From: Megamerina dolium
Lineage: Eukaryota; Arthropoda; Insecta; Diptera; Megamerinidae
Direction of reading: 5' to 3'
Assembly: GCA_963854835.1 (NCBI GenBank)
Contig: OY978527.1
Span: forward strand, 15,881,584 to 15,945,583
DNA: 64,000 nucleotides
The notes below the pieces were generated by a model. That model was not told where the DNA came from and ran no database searches. It saw only the letters and a program-made list of their open reading frames with translations. The position numbers and the translations under genes are program-made. Below, piece after piece: positions 23,117 through 34,693 of the stretch (position 1 is its first letter; the number at the start of each line of letters is the position of its first letter).

Positions 23117-24325
23117 CTCTGTGATAAGGATCACTCTAATAATGTGATGAACATCAAAAGGCGTGAATAATTTCCTAGAATGATACTTAATGATATTATT
23201 AATATTATTTGCGATTGAAAATAATAAGAAATTCAATTAATAATAACAATTAAAAAAAAAAAAAACATATTTGTACAACCACATTCGAACATTTGTGTAA
23301 ATAAGGAAAACTGTGAATGTTCTGAAATACTCGGTAACACCTAAGTATATATTCAGGTACAATGAACGAGTATATGGCTTTCAATTGCGGTAATATTGAG
23401 GGGAATTTTATTTATTTATTCCCGATGACAGTTGTCGCAGGCCAAAGCGAAGTGAGATGTGATGTTTTGTTCTAATTTTCGCAATTGAATCAATTATCAA
23501 TGTCGCATAAATTTTCCATTCCCACCAGACGCTCTATTAATTTTTTTTCATTATATTTTTTATAGGAATTTTTGTTTTTATTTTTATGTTTATAAGTTCA
23601 AATTAATAATATGTTACTTCTAATAAAAACGTAAATATTTATTTGTTAAATAAAGTTTTAACCTAATTAATACTTAGTTGCTTTAAAAACGTATTTTTTG
23701 TCTCTGCTACCAAATTTTTATGAAGTCTCACATCGTCATGATGGAACACAATTCCTTTGTGATTGATAACTTATAGCCTTTTCTGAATGAGTGAATCATT
23801 TAATTTGTTCAGTTGACAGTACACTTCAGAATTGATCGTGGCATTGTCCTGCAAAAGCTAAAAGAGCAATCCGGCCAAACAGGGAACGTTACCGTACTTT
23901 GAACATTGTAACTCTAGGTAACTCTTAAGTACCTCTTTAGGCACATTTGGGTAATTTCACTTTAAAAGTGGATCCTATTCTTCATGTTCAAGAAGCACAT
24001 CACAGATATCAATGCGAAGGATCGAATTTCATTGTGAGAACTGATGAATGTATATGTCGAGTTTTGAATTTGAATCATGGCATTTCTCATGGTTATTAAT
24101 TCGCTTCAGTTATTCGATAGTTTGCATCAATCAATGCTTTTATTTTGGCTTTCATTAGCTTCCAGCCTCTCAGAATTTAGTCATCTTCAACACCAAAATC
24201 GCTAGAATAGAAAAGTAAAAAAAATGAAATATTTCCCAAAGTTTTTTACAATGGAATCTTGATACAGCAGATGTCAAAATGTATAAATATGCCTTCATTC
24301 TGAAGTTAAGAATTAAAAAAATAAA
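23117..24325. repeat. Block duplicated at 34.1-36.6 kb (copy A)
   Basis: From GATAAGGATCACTCTAATAA onward this block aligns with 34,097-36,590. It includes ATGATACTTAATGATATTAT, AATATTGAGGGGAATTT and the mariner relic described next. Copy A lacks both the Tc1-like insertion and the plus-strand mariner fragment found in copy B. Whether this is a segmental duplication or a large composite repeat is not decided. Confidence 0.75.
23690..24200 (-). pseudogene. mariner relic inside duplicated block A
   Basis: On the minus strand the second catalytic Asp region reads GIVFHHDDVRLHKNL, preceded by TINSEVYCQLNKLNDSLIQK. Upstream is a degraded CDVLLEHEE-like segment corresponding to the mariner ICDLLLKRNE block. 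There are multiple stops. The same relic is in block B at 35,950-36,440. Confidence 0.7.
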
Positions 24326-24331
24326 TAAATA

Positions 24332-25420
24332 CGATGGCGGTCCCAGAACTGTCCGAACTAACAAAGAAAACACAACAAATTTCGCAAAAATTTTAGCTCT
24401 ATACACTTTTCCCAGCGATATTCTATAGCTTCGATACCATGTTTATAGTATGAACTGTCCAGCTCATTAAAATAGCCATCTACCGCAGACTCCACCTATT
24501 CATTGTTTGCAAATCTTCTACCACCAAGCCATTTTTTTAAATTTGGAAATAGAAAATAATCCGAAGTAACTAAATCTGGCGAATGCATGCTGAAGCAATT
24601 CGAGCTTTAATTCATTGATTTTGGCCATCACAATAACGGATGTGTGAACTGGTGCATTGTCTTGATGAAACATCACATTCTTTTTCGCCAAATGCGGCCT
24701 TTTTTCTTTAATTTCATCACTTCAACGCTGCAACAAATTAGCATAATACTCGCCGCTGATTGTTTTTCCTTTTTGAAGATAATCAATAAAAATTATCCCA
24801 CGTTTATCCCAAAAAAAACAGAAGTCATAACCTTGGCTGCATATGGAACTGTCTTCGCCTTCTTTGAACACGATTCTCCCCTTTCAGTCCACTGTTTTGA
24901 CTGTTCCTTTGTCTCAGGTGTGAAGTGATGGACCCATGTCTCATGCATGGTTACGAATCGATGCGAAAACTGGGCTTTATTACTGTGAAACATCGCCAAA
25001 CACTCTATAGAAACATCTTCACGACATTGTTTCTGTTCTATTGTGAGCAAACGCGGCACGCATCTTGCACACAGCTTTTTCATCTCTAAATTTTCTAAAA
25101 TTTTCATTAAATTTTCACCTTCAGCCGGCGTTCATCCAATACCATTTTGTGAATTTTCTTAACCGTTTCTGGCGTGGCCACCTAAATTAGTGGACCACTA
25201 CGGTGTTCGTATTGGCAGCTCGTACGACCTCATTTAAACTCTGCCACCCAATATTTGATGGTCGTAAAGAAAGGAGCAGACTTCCCTAGAGTAGAATCTA
25301 GTTCGGCTTTAATCTTCGTTGGACTGAGACCTTTCGAATGAAAGTATTGAATTACATAGCGGTGACCAATTTTTTCCATTTTTACAAATTCACTGAGGTC
25401 GTTAACTCAAAATCGTCTGA
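24332..25420 (-). pseudogene. mariner transposase, near full length but broken
   Basis: On the minus strand, ATG 25379 opens MEKIGHRYVIQYFHSKGLS and proceeds through WVAEFKRGRTSCQYEHRSG, MHETWVHHFTPET (the first catalytic Asp is replaced by His: MHE rather than MDE), FHQDNAPVHTS and LVTSDYFLFPNLKKW. The end is a truncated WEKCIELK. The sequence is interrupted by stops, short deletions (APYSP before the third Asp is lost) and frameshifts. The 3' terminal repeat, GATGGCGGTCCCAGAACTGT, is at 24333. A matching 5' terminal repeat could not be identified, so the right boundary is approximate. It is the same subfamily as 16.2 kb. Confidence 0.87.
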
Positions 25421-25648
25421 GAAACAACAATCGATACCCAGCTGCTAGATAGGTAAACATTATGACCGACTCCCATAATTTTTTGTGCTTCGCATTTGCT
25501 CCACACATACTTATCACATATCTAAAAGTTTTAGGGGGTCGTCCCTACATAATTGATGCTTTTCGAGAGACAGTTGAAACTAAAAAGTGAACGGTCCAAA
25601 TCGGAAATATCGTTGAGCCAAGATGTTTAAAAATGTGGCCCACCTTTA

Positions 25649-26812
25649 TATATAAAGGGTTATCCATTTCGCGGTTTCAAAAGTATAGGGCTAGAATTCG
25701 ACATCTGTCAAACTGAGTTGTTAAAACAATTTCTTTCTTTTTCAGTTCAGAGTCTGACATTTGCGAAAATGGATCGCTTAACTATCGCACAACGCATTAA
25801 AATTGTAAAAACCTACTACAAAAATGGTGATTCTGCCACAGCCACATATCGTGCTTTAAGAGGAGATTATGGTTTACATAATCGTCCAACTACGCAAGCA
25901 ATTGGCAAAATTGTGAAGAAATATGAAGAGACTGGATCGGTTACAGATATTGTAAGGCCTGTGCATCATCGTTTCGCTCGTACCACCGAAAATATCGCTG
26001 CTGTAAGTGAAAGTGTTGCCGAAGACCCGAATGTGTCGATTCCTCGTCGTTCTCAGGAATTAGGACTGTCTTACGGCACATTATGGCGTATTTTGCATTT
26101 GGATCTACACCTACATCCATATAAAATCCAGCTCACACAACAACTGAAGCCAGCTGACCATTCACAACGTCGTAGATACGTCGAATGGGTGCTTGAACAG
26201 GCGGTGGACGGCGATTTTTCGAACAAAATTTTCTTCAGCGACGAAGCACATTTCTCACTCGGTGGAACGACTGTCACCGTCAATTCGGAGCGTTATGGTC
26301 ATATGATAACCGACTTTTTTTTGCCTGCTATTAAAGAATACGACTTAGAGAATATGTGGTTTCAACAAGACGGTGCCACATGCCACACAACTCGAGCGAA
26401 TATGGCTTTATTGCAAGAGAAATTTTCTGGCCGCGTAATTTCTCGTCGTGGCGATATCAAGTGGCCACCAAGATCATGCGATTTGACACCGCTTGACTTT
26501 TTTTTGTGGGGCTACGCGAAAGACCGTGTTTATGCAGATAAACCTTTAACTCTTGAGCACCTAAAAACCAACATTCGTCACGTTATGGCTGAGATACCGC
26601 CCAATATGTGTCAAAAAGTGGTCGAAAATTACCTCAAAAGAATCGATGCTTGCAACAATTCGCGTGGTGGTCATTTAAATGATGTAGTATTTCACACATA
26701 ATGTCAACGTTCAAACTTTATAATAAAAAAGAAATATCATGATAAAAAATATTTTATATGTGTTTTATTTACATTTACTTTTGAAACCGCAAAATGGATA
26801 ACCCTTTATATA
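25649..26812 (+). mobile_element. rosa-like (DD41D) mariner element with intact terminal repeats
   Basis: Terminal inverted repeats of 37 bp (25649-25685 and 26776-26812) share AAAGGGTTATCCATTT and GCGGTTTCAAAAGTA with one mismatch between ends. The ends are TA-rich, so the exact TA target cannot be fixed. They bracket a single open transposase frame. An AATAAA (in TATAATAAAAAAG) lies about 20 bp after the stop. This is the best-preserved DNA transposon in the window. Confidence 0.93.
25769..26701 (+). CDS. rosa-like DD41D transposase with in-frame internal deletion
   Basis: ATG 25769 (MDRLTIAQRIKIVKTYYKNG) is preferred to the upstream 25718 because the family starts MxRLT. The 310-residue frame is uninterrupted. 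It has two N-terminal helix-turn-helix segments (to about residue 125), first catalytic Asp in FFSDEAHF, second in WFQQDGATCH and third in CDLTPLDFFLWGY. Forty-one residues separate the second and third, which defines DD41D, the rosa group first found in Ceratitis rosa. FSLGG is joined directly to TTVTVNSERYG. Relatives, including the 62.5 kb copy here, have roughly 50-55 extra residues at that point (a NQNCRIW...TVW...GIIGP-like block). The deletion preserves frame, so the protein may be made but is probably catalytically defective. Confidence 0.85.
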   Translation: MDRLTIAQRIKIVKTYYKNGDSATATYRALRGDYGLHNRPTTQAIGKIVKKYEETGSVTDIVRPVHHRFARTTENIAAVSESVAEDPNVSIPRRSQELGLSYGTLWRILHLDLHLHPYKIQLTQQLKPADHSQRRRYVEWVLEQAVDGDFSNKIFFSDEAHFSLGGTTVTVNSERYGHMITDFFLPAIKEYDLENMWFQQDGATCHTTRANMALLQEKFSGRVISRRGDIKWPPRSCDLTPLDFFLWGYAKDRVYADKPLTLEHLKTNIRHVMAEIPPNMCQKVVENYLKRIDACNNSRGGHLNDVVFHT

Positions 26813-27295
26813 GACGCGGAAGAACCACTTTCCATATTTTGTCGCAATCGTGCCTACTTTTTTGTCTAAATATGTATATCACTCATTTATTTCTACAAAA
26901 GAGCCAAAATCTCATAAAAGGTCTACTAGTAAGTGAACTTAGAATTCTGAACTATTACAAAATTGCGTTTTGAAAATCTTCATCGGGACACATTTCCATA
27001 GTCAAAAACGGAATCATTATAATATTTTTTTTAACAATATGATTTGTCTATCTGAGAAAAGCACAACTTACTAGTATTTGTCATAAGATTTTGTACAGTT
27101 TTCAACTCAATATTTTTATTTCATACAAATTTATATTTATATCTACATAATTAAGTACATAGTTTTTGGTACATTTTGCATTAATAACTATTTTTTGTTA
27201 GTTTTTAAATTAAAAATAATTGAACATCTTAACAATAGCAACAACAACAAATATTTAACAAATTTTCAACGCATTCAAAACATAATTAGGAACGT
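26813..27295. other. Spacer; 3' flank of the 27.3 kb gene
   Basis: The last ~150 bp resemble 16,940-17,050, the 3' flank of the paralogue. A minus-strand poly(A) signal (TTTATT on the plus strand) is at 27115-27120. Nothing else was recognised. Confidence 0.5.
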
Positions 27296-27302
27296 ATATT
27301 GT

Positions 27303-27619
27303 TTATGGGCATGGTGGCATCCATGATGGACGTACACAATCTGGACCACCAGCACCGCCAGGACCTCCTGGACCATGACCTGCGCCACCACCGCCACCAC
27401 CGCCGCCACCACCACCACCGCCAGGTTCACAATTACAACCACGGCCACCGCCACCGCCACCACCACCACCTCCACCACCTGGCATAGGTGCACCTGAACG
27501 ATAAAAATAACGAAAATTAATATATAAAATATCGCAAAAATTGAATATATCCGTTAATAAATACCCTGGCAATACGCCAATACTGCCATCAGGCAAGTCA
27601 AGATGATTACTAAACGCAT
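27303..27619 (-). CDS. Secreted cysteine-containing poly-glycine protein, 81 residues, two exons
   Basis: Exon 1 is 27619-27565 and encodes the signal peptide MRLVIILTCLMAVLAYCQ. The intron is 27564-27494 (71 bp, GT/AG, phase 1). Exon 2 is 27493-27303. The mature part is GAPMP, a 12-Gly run, RGCNCEP, a 13-Gly run, AGHGPGGPGGAGGP and the C-terminus DCVRPSWMPPCP. It shares signal sequence, intron position and phase, CxCEP and C-terminus with the 17.1 kb gene, but lacks that gene's acidic repeats and has far shorter glycine tracts. The AP-MP dipeptides after the signal could be trimmed by a dipeptidyl peptidase (inference). Four conserved cysteines could form disulfides. Function is unknown. The upstream ATG in the intron-containing frame (27596) is not used because it would read through the intron. 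Confidence 0.85.
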
Positions 27620-27680
27620 AGTTGTTGTTTTTAAAATTTAATCTATCTCTTTATGAGTGATCGAGCGTGTTGTCGTAAGA

Positions 27681-27720
27681 AACTAACTTAAAAATGAACT
27701 TGCTTGAATGATTTATATAT
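27681..27720 (-). promoter_or_regulatory. Core promoter of the 27.3 kb glycine-rich gene
   Basis: On the minus strand the TATATAAAT box at 27720-27711 is followed about 33 bp later by TTAGTTTCTTACG (initiator near 27684). The arrangement and leader sequence match the 17.1 kb paralogue. Confidence 0.65.
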
Positions 27721-27847
27721 GACAGCAGTTGTTCTGTTGCTTCCCTGGCCCCCAATCGCCTCCATCCTCTTTATTGACATGCCTCGAAAAAACAGAAAGG
27801 AAAAAGCACACGCACAAACAACGACAATAATAAGAAATTACTTTGAT

Positions 27848-27891
27848 AATAATAATAATAATAATAACAATAATAACAACAATACCTATCA
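27848..27891 (+). repeat. AAT/AAC microsatellite
   Basis: AAT units with interspersed AAC lie just upstream of the promoter of the 27.3 kb gene. They produce spurious Asn-rich and Ile-rich frames. Confidence 0.85.
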
Positions 27892-28039
27892 CATATACAT
27901 ACATGGCAATACAAACAACAAATTTATAAATGCAATACAAAAAATGTTTGCAAAATTCCCAATTCACAGTAAAGTGTTCTTCTATAATGACACATACGTA
28001 CATTTAAGATATCAAATACTTATAATGGTTTTTCCATAA

Positions 28040-29060
28040 CATTTCGTCTTATAATCAGTTATGTAATAAGTTATGCACCAGTGACGAATAATTGCATCAA
28101 TATTGAATTGAATTACAATAAGAAATGTCACTTTTATGACGCTCTAGTGATAGTAAGATGAAATTTCTTTGATGTCACAAAAAAGCTGCTAAAAACTGTA
28201 TTTATTTGAGAGTTGAATATTATCATACCTCATGATAAACAACTCTCATTGTCAACAAAAATAGATTGTGATACTTCAAGGTGACTCCCTAAGTGACAAA
28301 GTCCCATATAAAAGTATTAAATTTATATCAAGATAAGTTCAAAATTTTCCTGAATTGAAGAAAACGAACAAATGACATCATATGTTGACCATTTTTTGGT
28401 ATGGAGTGTTTTAATGACCAACATGATAATAACCGCCAAAATGAAATAATATCATATTCACACCAACTATTCCAAAATAACGTCTAATTCGCACTAAATA
28501 ATATATTATAAATTCAATAACACAAACAAGTGGAGAAATAGCAGCATGGGTTGACCACTTTTTGACACGGTGTGGTTTAGTGACCAATTTTCATAATGTC
28601 CAATATAAGAATAGAGCGAATGAAATCAAATTCATAAAATGATATCATATACACACCACTTATTCTAAAATAATGCTTAAATTTCATTGAAAAATGTATT
28701 ATAAACTCAATAATTCAAGAAGAAAATGTACTACATAAAATGTTGACCACTTTTGGCATGGACTAGCTTAGTGACCAGTGTTCAATATATCAAAAATCAA
28801 AACAAAATCAAATTCATTAAATGTTATTGTTTTTACAGCACATATTCAAAAATAATGCTTAATTTCACTGAATAATGTTTTATAAATTTAGTGTGAAATA
28901 AAAATAAATGGAGAAGTGACACCATATGTTGACCAATTTTTGATGTGAAATGATTTAATGAGCGATTTTCATTATGTCAAATATAAGGACAAAATAATAT
29001 GAAATCAATTTCAAGCAATAAAATTGCATTCATACCACAATTCGTTTGATAAATTTTCAT
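28040..29060. repeat. 5' flank with degenerate ~180-bp tandem repeat, homologous to 18.0-19.3 kb
   Basis: Units are marked by GTTGACCA..TTTTTGA at 28386, 28551, 28741 and 28929. Each is followed by TTAGTGACCA..TTTTCA, ATATAAG, AAATCAAATTCA and ATAATGCTTAATTTCA strings. The spacing is 165-190 bp. It is upstream of the gene on the minus strand, as in the paralogue. Confidence 0.7.
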
Positions 29061-30685
29061 AGACAAAAATTACACAAATATAGTTTTTTTTTAAGGCTTG
29101 TTTAACGAGTCAAAAGTAACAAAAGTTACCGATCTTGTACTAATGACACAATTTTTTTTTTTTCAACTTTTCATGGAGAAAATTTTATAGAATTTTTAAT
29201 TTACCATTTGACCTTAACTACTGATACTATTATGTATGATTCAATGGCTGAATATTGGCATATTTAATATATTAAAAAGCGATTGCTGTTTTGCTTTCTC
29301 TTCATTAAACTTTTGACAAGAAAATATGACATGAATATCGCTGTCATTATTCCATTTAATGTCAATTGTTATGTAGAAGTCGGTAAAGATGATTCTCGTC
29401 TATACCTGTCTACTTTGTATTGGAGAAAATATTATAAATATTTTGAATATTTTACTCGAATAATTTTAATCTGATTAATCAAAATTTTGGTTAATTAATA
29501 AAAATTAATCAAATTGTTCGACCAAACAATTAATCGCGCAACCCAAATAAATACTAATATAATTATGTCGCAAATTTCATACTTTTTTTTTTTTTTTTTT
29601 GCAAATATGAAATATCATCTGTTAAATGTCATTCAAAATCAGTGACAACAAAACAATATAACATTACTTGACTCAAGTGTCTAAATGAAATGTTATCAGA
29701 TTGAATGTCAAAAACAAAATGACATTACTTGACAAACAAATATCAAAATGGCATCAGATTATACAATATATTATAGAATGTTGATATTTAATTCGAATAT
29801 ATACAGATTGTATAATTAATAATAAGTCGTTTAGCTTTATTTGTGCTTTTTAGTGGATACATAAATAGTGACTTACTTTCACCAACAGCATTTTTTGATC
29901 AGTCCTTGTTGTTAAATTGTTGCGATAAGACTTTTAAATAAATACTGCAAATTTGCACAAATCCAGAACAAAAGTTGAAAATAACTAACAAATTTATGTG
30001 TAAATATGAATCACAAAAGTCATACAAGAATTAGATTTGCATAGATTACTTCTATTAAACAGTGCGCCAGGATAGTCATAAAAGAATGAAAAATATGCAT
30101 AAATTATTTCCATTAAATACTGAAATAGAAATTTCATAAAATTCATTTCATAGTTTTTGTGTTGACATTTAACAAGAGATTAGTATATTCTAAAGGTTTT
30201 TTTTTTGCTGCTGTCAAAACTCTTTTCTGACACCTTGGTCATAATTCTGTATTATTTTAGCATCAAACTTTTTTGTATTCTGGAGTAAAAGTGACAAAAA
30301 TCAATTTGGTTTTGCTGCTGTCAAAGTTTATTTTTGACATTATCTGTCCACTGTTGCAACTATTCTATCACTGTCATTTATTTTTCTTCTAGAATATTGC
30401 TGCTTTTATTGTATTCTTCTTAAATGGAGAGTCAACTGTAATTGCGTCGTTCCGAAGAAATTTGTAGTACATAATTACAAAATAATTGAAAAATTGATAA
30501 TTAAGTATGGAAAATTGATTTTCATGCAAAATAATCTAACCAAACACAATATGGGTATTTTGAGAGTACAGATTATGACAACTAATCGTACATACAGTGT
30601 GATGTAAAAATTCAATTTTTATTGCCTTATCTAAGAGTGAGATTAGAGATTAGAGAAACAATGTTTTCATATATTTGCGTTTGTG
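29061..30685. other. AT-rich spacer
   Basis: It contains T-runs (29585-29600) and a small cluster of GATTAATC-like sites at 29455-29545, ending ATTAATCGCGCAACCC, which is similar in character to 56.4-56.6 kb. No gene was recognised. Confidence 0.45.
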
Positions 30686-30689
30686 CTAA

Positions 30690-31215
30690 CTGCGCTTTTA
30701 CTTTGAAATATGCGCTGAAAGTTAAACTTTCTTCACGTTGAACTGATAAGACTGCCTGGCTGCTTAATAGTGAAAATACTCAATAAAATTTAAAATGTGT
30801 TTCTAGTTTGAAGTATGCGCTGCAAGTTGAATTTTTCTCACGTAGATCTGGTAAAACTGGTAGGTTAATTTGAAACTTGAAGTTACATTTACATTTACGT
30901 GATTTTACATTATACTGGAAATTCAATATTTCTTCTGCAAACCTGGTAATGCCTTCGGGTTAATTTGAGACTTAAAGTGTTCGAAGGCATTTGCATCACT
31001 TGATGCAAGTTGAACTTCTCTCATAGAGATCTTGTAAGGCCATCAGGTTAATTTGAGACGTGAAGCGCTTTAAGGTATTTTATCGCTTGATTAATGAGGT
31101 ACCTTGAATCATGGGCTGAAATTTGATATTTTTCACGCAGACCGGTTATTCTCTCTGGTAATTTGTGACTAAAAGCGTTTTAAGAGATTTTAACACCTGA
31201 TTAGTAGAGCAACTA
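30690..31215. repeat. Degenerate tandem repeat, about 95-115 bp period
   Basis: The motif GCTG(A/C)AAGTT(A/G)AA.TTTCT(T/C)AC(G) recurs near 30715, 30819, 30915, 31001 and 31114. It is usually followed by GGTTAATTTGAGACTT and AAGCGTTTTAAG strings. There is no coding potential. Confidence 0.6.
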
Positions 31216-31297
31216 TATAGGGTTCGCTATCAGCATTTTGCACTATCTCATTGCCGCAGACAAAGATGCTATAAATACACTAAATATATTCTATTTT

Positions 31298-31915
31298 AAT
31301 TAAAATTGACAACTACGCTTTTGAAGTAGTAAGAGACTTTGTCCATCTTGGAACCAGCATCAACAACTGTAATGACGTCAGCCTGGAGATCATGCGTAGG
31401 ATAACTCTTGCTAACAGGTGTTACTTTGGGCTGAGTAAGCAATTGAGAAGTCGAGCCCTCTCTCGAAGAACGAAAACTACACTCTACAAGTCTCTCATCA
31501 TGCCTGTCCTAACATATGGCGCTGAAGACTGGACAATTTCCACCTCGGATGAGCGAATGCTTGGAGTTTTCGAGAGAAAAGTCCTACGCAAGATCTTTGG
31601 ACCTATTTGCGTTGGTGACGAGTACCGAATAAGGTACAACCATGAGCTATACGAACTGTATGCCAATATTGACAAAGTAAAGCGCATCAAAATCCAGCGG
31701 CTGCGATGACTAGGTCATGTCGAGCGAATGAAAGAACACGCTCCAGCTAAGAAGGTGTTATATTCGGAACCCGCTGGAGAACGACGCAGAAGAGGAAGAC
31801 CTAACCTCCGGTAGAAAGACCAAGTACTGGAGAACCTGACGGCGCTTGGCTGGCGAAGCATGTTATTTTCGGCCTAAATCGATATTCGGTTGTTATGGCC
31901 ACATAAGTAAGTAAG
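31298..31915 (+). pseudogene. 5'-truncated non-LTR retrotransposon, second copy
   Basis: It matches the 3' end of the 21.6-22.8 kb LINE closely: DNYAFEVVRDFVHLG, then NRCYFGLSKQLRSRALSRRT, VLTYGAEDWTISTSDERMLG and GDEYRIRYNHELYELY. Stops at about 31709 and 31815, plus a short deletion near 31848, break it. It supplies sequence (SLEIMRRITLANR) that is lost by frameshift in the other copy. The 3' tail is TAAG repeats (31905-31920), consistent with target-primed insertion. Confidence 0.87.
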
Positions 31916-31920
31916 TAAGT

Positions 31921-34096
31921 ATTTTTATTTTGATAGTTGTTTAGATCAAGAATCATTGCATATATGTTTCGAATTGTATGATCTTCAAAATACTATATTT
32001 TATTATAGAGTACTAAAAAATACTAGAGTACTAGAATCGCAAATTCTACAAGAATTATAATTTCCATAATATTTTTAATAAAATATCTATCACATAAATT
32101 TCTGAAACCAGATTTCAAATATGCATTTATCATTTAATTTAATTTTAATTTTAGAACCGGCAAATCTAGTCCTACAATATTACTTCACGTGCGTAAAAAA
32201 GTATTATAAACTAGATGAGGGAAAAAACACGTTCTTTCTTGATTTCTAACGAACTTTGTGCCAAAAATACATTGAAGCTTATTATATTCACAAAAATTTG
32301 AATAAGGTTGTCAAGCAAGATAATAATTTCTGTTGATGATTTCTTTGCTCGACGCCGAAATTGAGTGAATTTTTTTTAAGTACAAATATTTTAGCATGCC
32401 AACTAAAGTACTAAAGTACAAAGTACTAAATACCCGAAACCTGAAAAACCTGGGATGAATTTCTGTTCAATAGAATTCTTCCTGGAGCCTTTTCAAAATA
32501 AATTTTACTGTCAGAAAAATAGAAAAATAGTTGGCGATGGCTAGATATCGTTTTGAAGAACAAGTCTTTGAACTGATGCCCCAACAGAACTACGCTAATT
32601 GCTTTGCTTCCTAGAATTTATTGAATATTGGAGAGTGAAATGTTCTAATGAAACTAGTAATTGAAGCGATTTCAAAACAAAGTTGAAATAATTATTAAAA
32701 AACTAAGTAACCCAAATTTTTAAAAGGGAAGGACTTGGTCGTCTATGAAGACTCATTTGATGGATGACAACCGATCATATATCTTCTGAGGTATAGACTA
32801 AGTGCATTTGGTTACTACATTTGCAGAAATCTTACAAAATTAACATTTTCAACACAGATAGATTGATCATTTACAAATCCTATTTCAGCTGCTCCCTCAT
32901 ACGAAAGGCTATCCTACTCCAAATTAGAGTGCATTGAAGTGCAATATTATTTGCATCATCCTGTATAAGAACCTCTTATTTATTGAATATGTTTGAAATT
33001 GGTTATGCTTCAGTCCATACCAGGAAAACTGCTAAACATTTTAAATATGACACATATGATTATATGTATGCATGTTAGAGTGATCCTCAGCTCTATGAAA
33101 TGTATGTATTGTGGATACTACTAATCGAGTTTTTAAAAATAAAATAACTTACAATTTCTTAGCTTGCAACTAAAGCTTAGATTGAATACAAAATTTCTTT
33201 TTATACGTATATATTATATATTTGCTCAAGATGTTCAAGAATGATGTACTTCTTACCCTATCCTCTACCGTATACAATACGCTAAATGTACAGTTTAAAG
33301 TTTAAATATGCAGTTTTGAAGCCAAGAAATATTAGATGTATTTCTAATATCTTTTATTATTAATTTTTGACAATTTCTGAAATTTCGTGTTGCTTTAAAA
33401 TAAAAGTTTTGCATTTGCATTTGTAATCTATATGCTAAGCAAGTTTTGGTGGTTTAAAAATTATCCAAATTTCATGACTTTGTATGGGAGTTACATGAAA
33501 TAGTAGTAGTGACTTGCTTTGAGGGTTGATTACTCATGATAATATTAATCTAAGTAAGGCAATTGCCTAGATTAAACATTGAGTAATTTATAATGGATTA
33601 AAATGGATAGAAATTCCTAGATTGGATTCTTTGCAGTATCTGTGGAACGTGAGAGTTCAAAAATCTTGCTCATTTTTAATATTATCTGTTCGCTTAGAAC
33701 ATAAGTAACTTTCAACAACAATAACAACACAAGTGGACAGCAATTAGTATTGAATTAAAGTCCAAAATCAAAACGAGACTTTGGTCTGGGAAATAACTGA
33801 CACATTTATGCAGCAAAAATGTGACATTTATTCGAAAAAAAAACCCGGATTAAGGTCTATTTTTATCATAATTCTTATTAAAATATTTTAAAATTAACAC
33901 ATTTAACCGGATTACTTTCCAGGATTTCCTTTTTTCTGGAAGTCCGGTATAATAGCTTTTGAAAGTAAATTCAAAAGCTTTTTTGAAACTACATCCCATT
34001 TAATACGGTTATAATATGGGGAGCCACTTAATAATTAAACGATTTGAAAACCAAAATTCGTTAGAAAAATAGCTTGTATTGAGCGAATTGAACGAC
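31921..34096. other. Long spacer, nothing recognised
   Basis: AT-rich. Near 33470-33560 short strings (TTTGTATGGGAG, GATTACTCATGATAATATTAATCTAAG) weakly resemble reversed DINE-like units, but not enough to call a copy. Confidence 0.4.
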
Positions 34097-34118
34097 GGAT
34101 AAGAATCACTCTAATATA

Positions 34119-34693
34119 CACAGTGGTCCAATCGAACTGAAATTAACTTCACCCCGCTAGTACTACAGCTGATATATTAAACCTCATGAGAATGAAATTT
34201 GTTTTGAGTTTTCTTGAAAAAAAAGTTTTACGCGTTGGAATTGCTCTATTGTGATTTGGCTGGAAAAATCACAAAACAGCTGAAACATGTCCAAATAAAT
34301 ATAATTTTTGTATATCGTACTATAACACTTTACAATAACATTTCGATCGCAGACGTTGGACATTCCAACAGGATTGAGCACCATCGCACAAAGCACTCTT
34401 CAATCAGGAATGGCTGAAAAATTACCTTCCGTCTCTTCATTTCTTCATCACAATGGCTACCAAATTCACCGAATGCAAATTCGTTAGATTTTTGTGCCTG
34501 GGGTATTTTGAAGAGCAAGGTTTCAACGGACGTTTGAAGGCCACGGAACAAAGGTGGCCATGTCGAAAATCGCTAATCAAATCTTTAAAAATACATACAT
34601 TTTTGTAAACAATTTTTAATTTGGTTCAATAAATTTCAGCAATAAAAAAAATCATAGCCTTCTGAATTGGTTCAAATTGATTGGATCACCGTG
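34119..34693 (+). mobile_element. Short non-autonomous Tc1-like element
   Basis: Its ends are CACAGTGGTCCAATC... and the imperfect reverse complement ...GATTGGATCACCGTG, flanked by TA (34117-34118 and 34694-34695). Inside, a decayed transposase C-terminal fragment reads APSHKALFNQEWLKNYLPS in one frame and LKATEQRW-like ends in another. The rest of the gene is deleted. The undisturbed site in block A (near 23134) confirms the boundaries. Confidence 0.85.
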
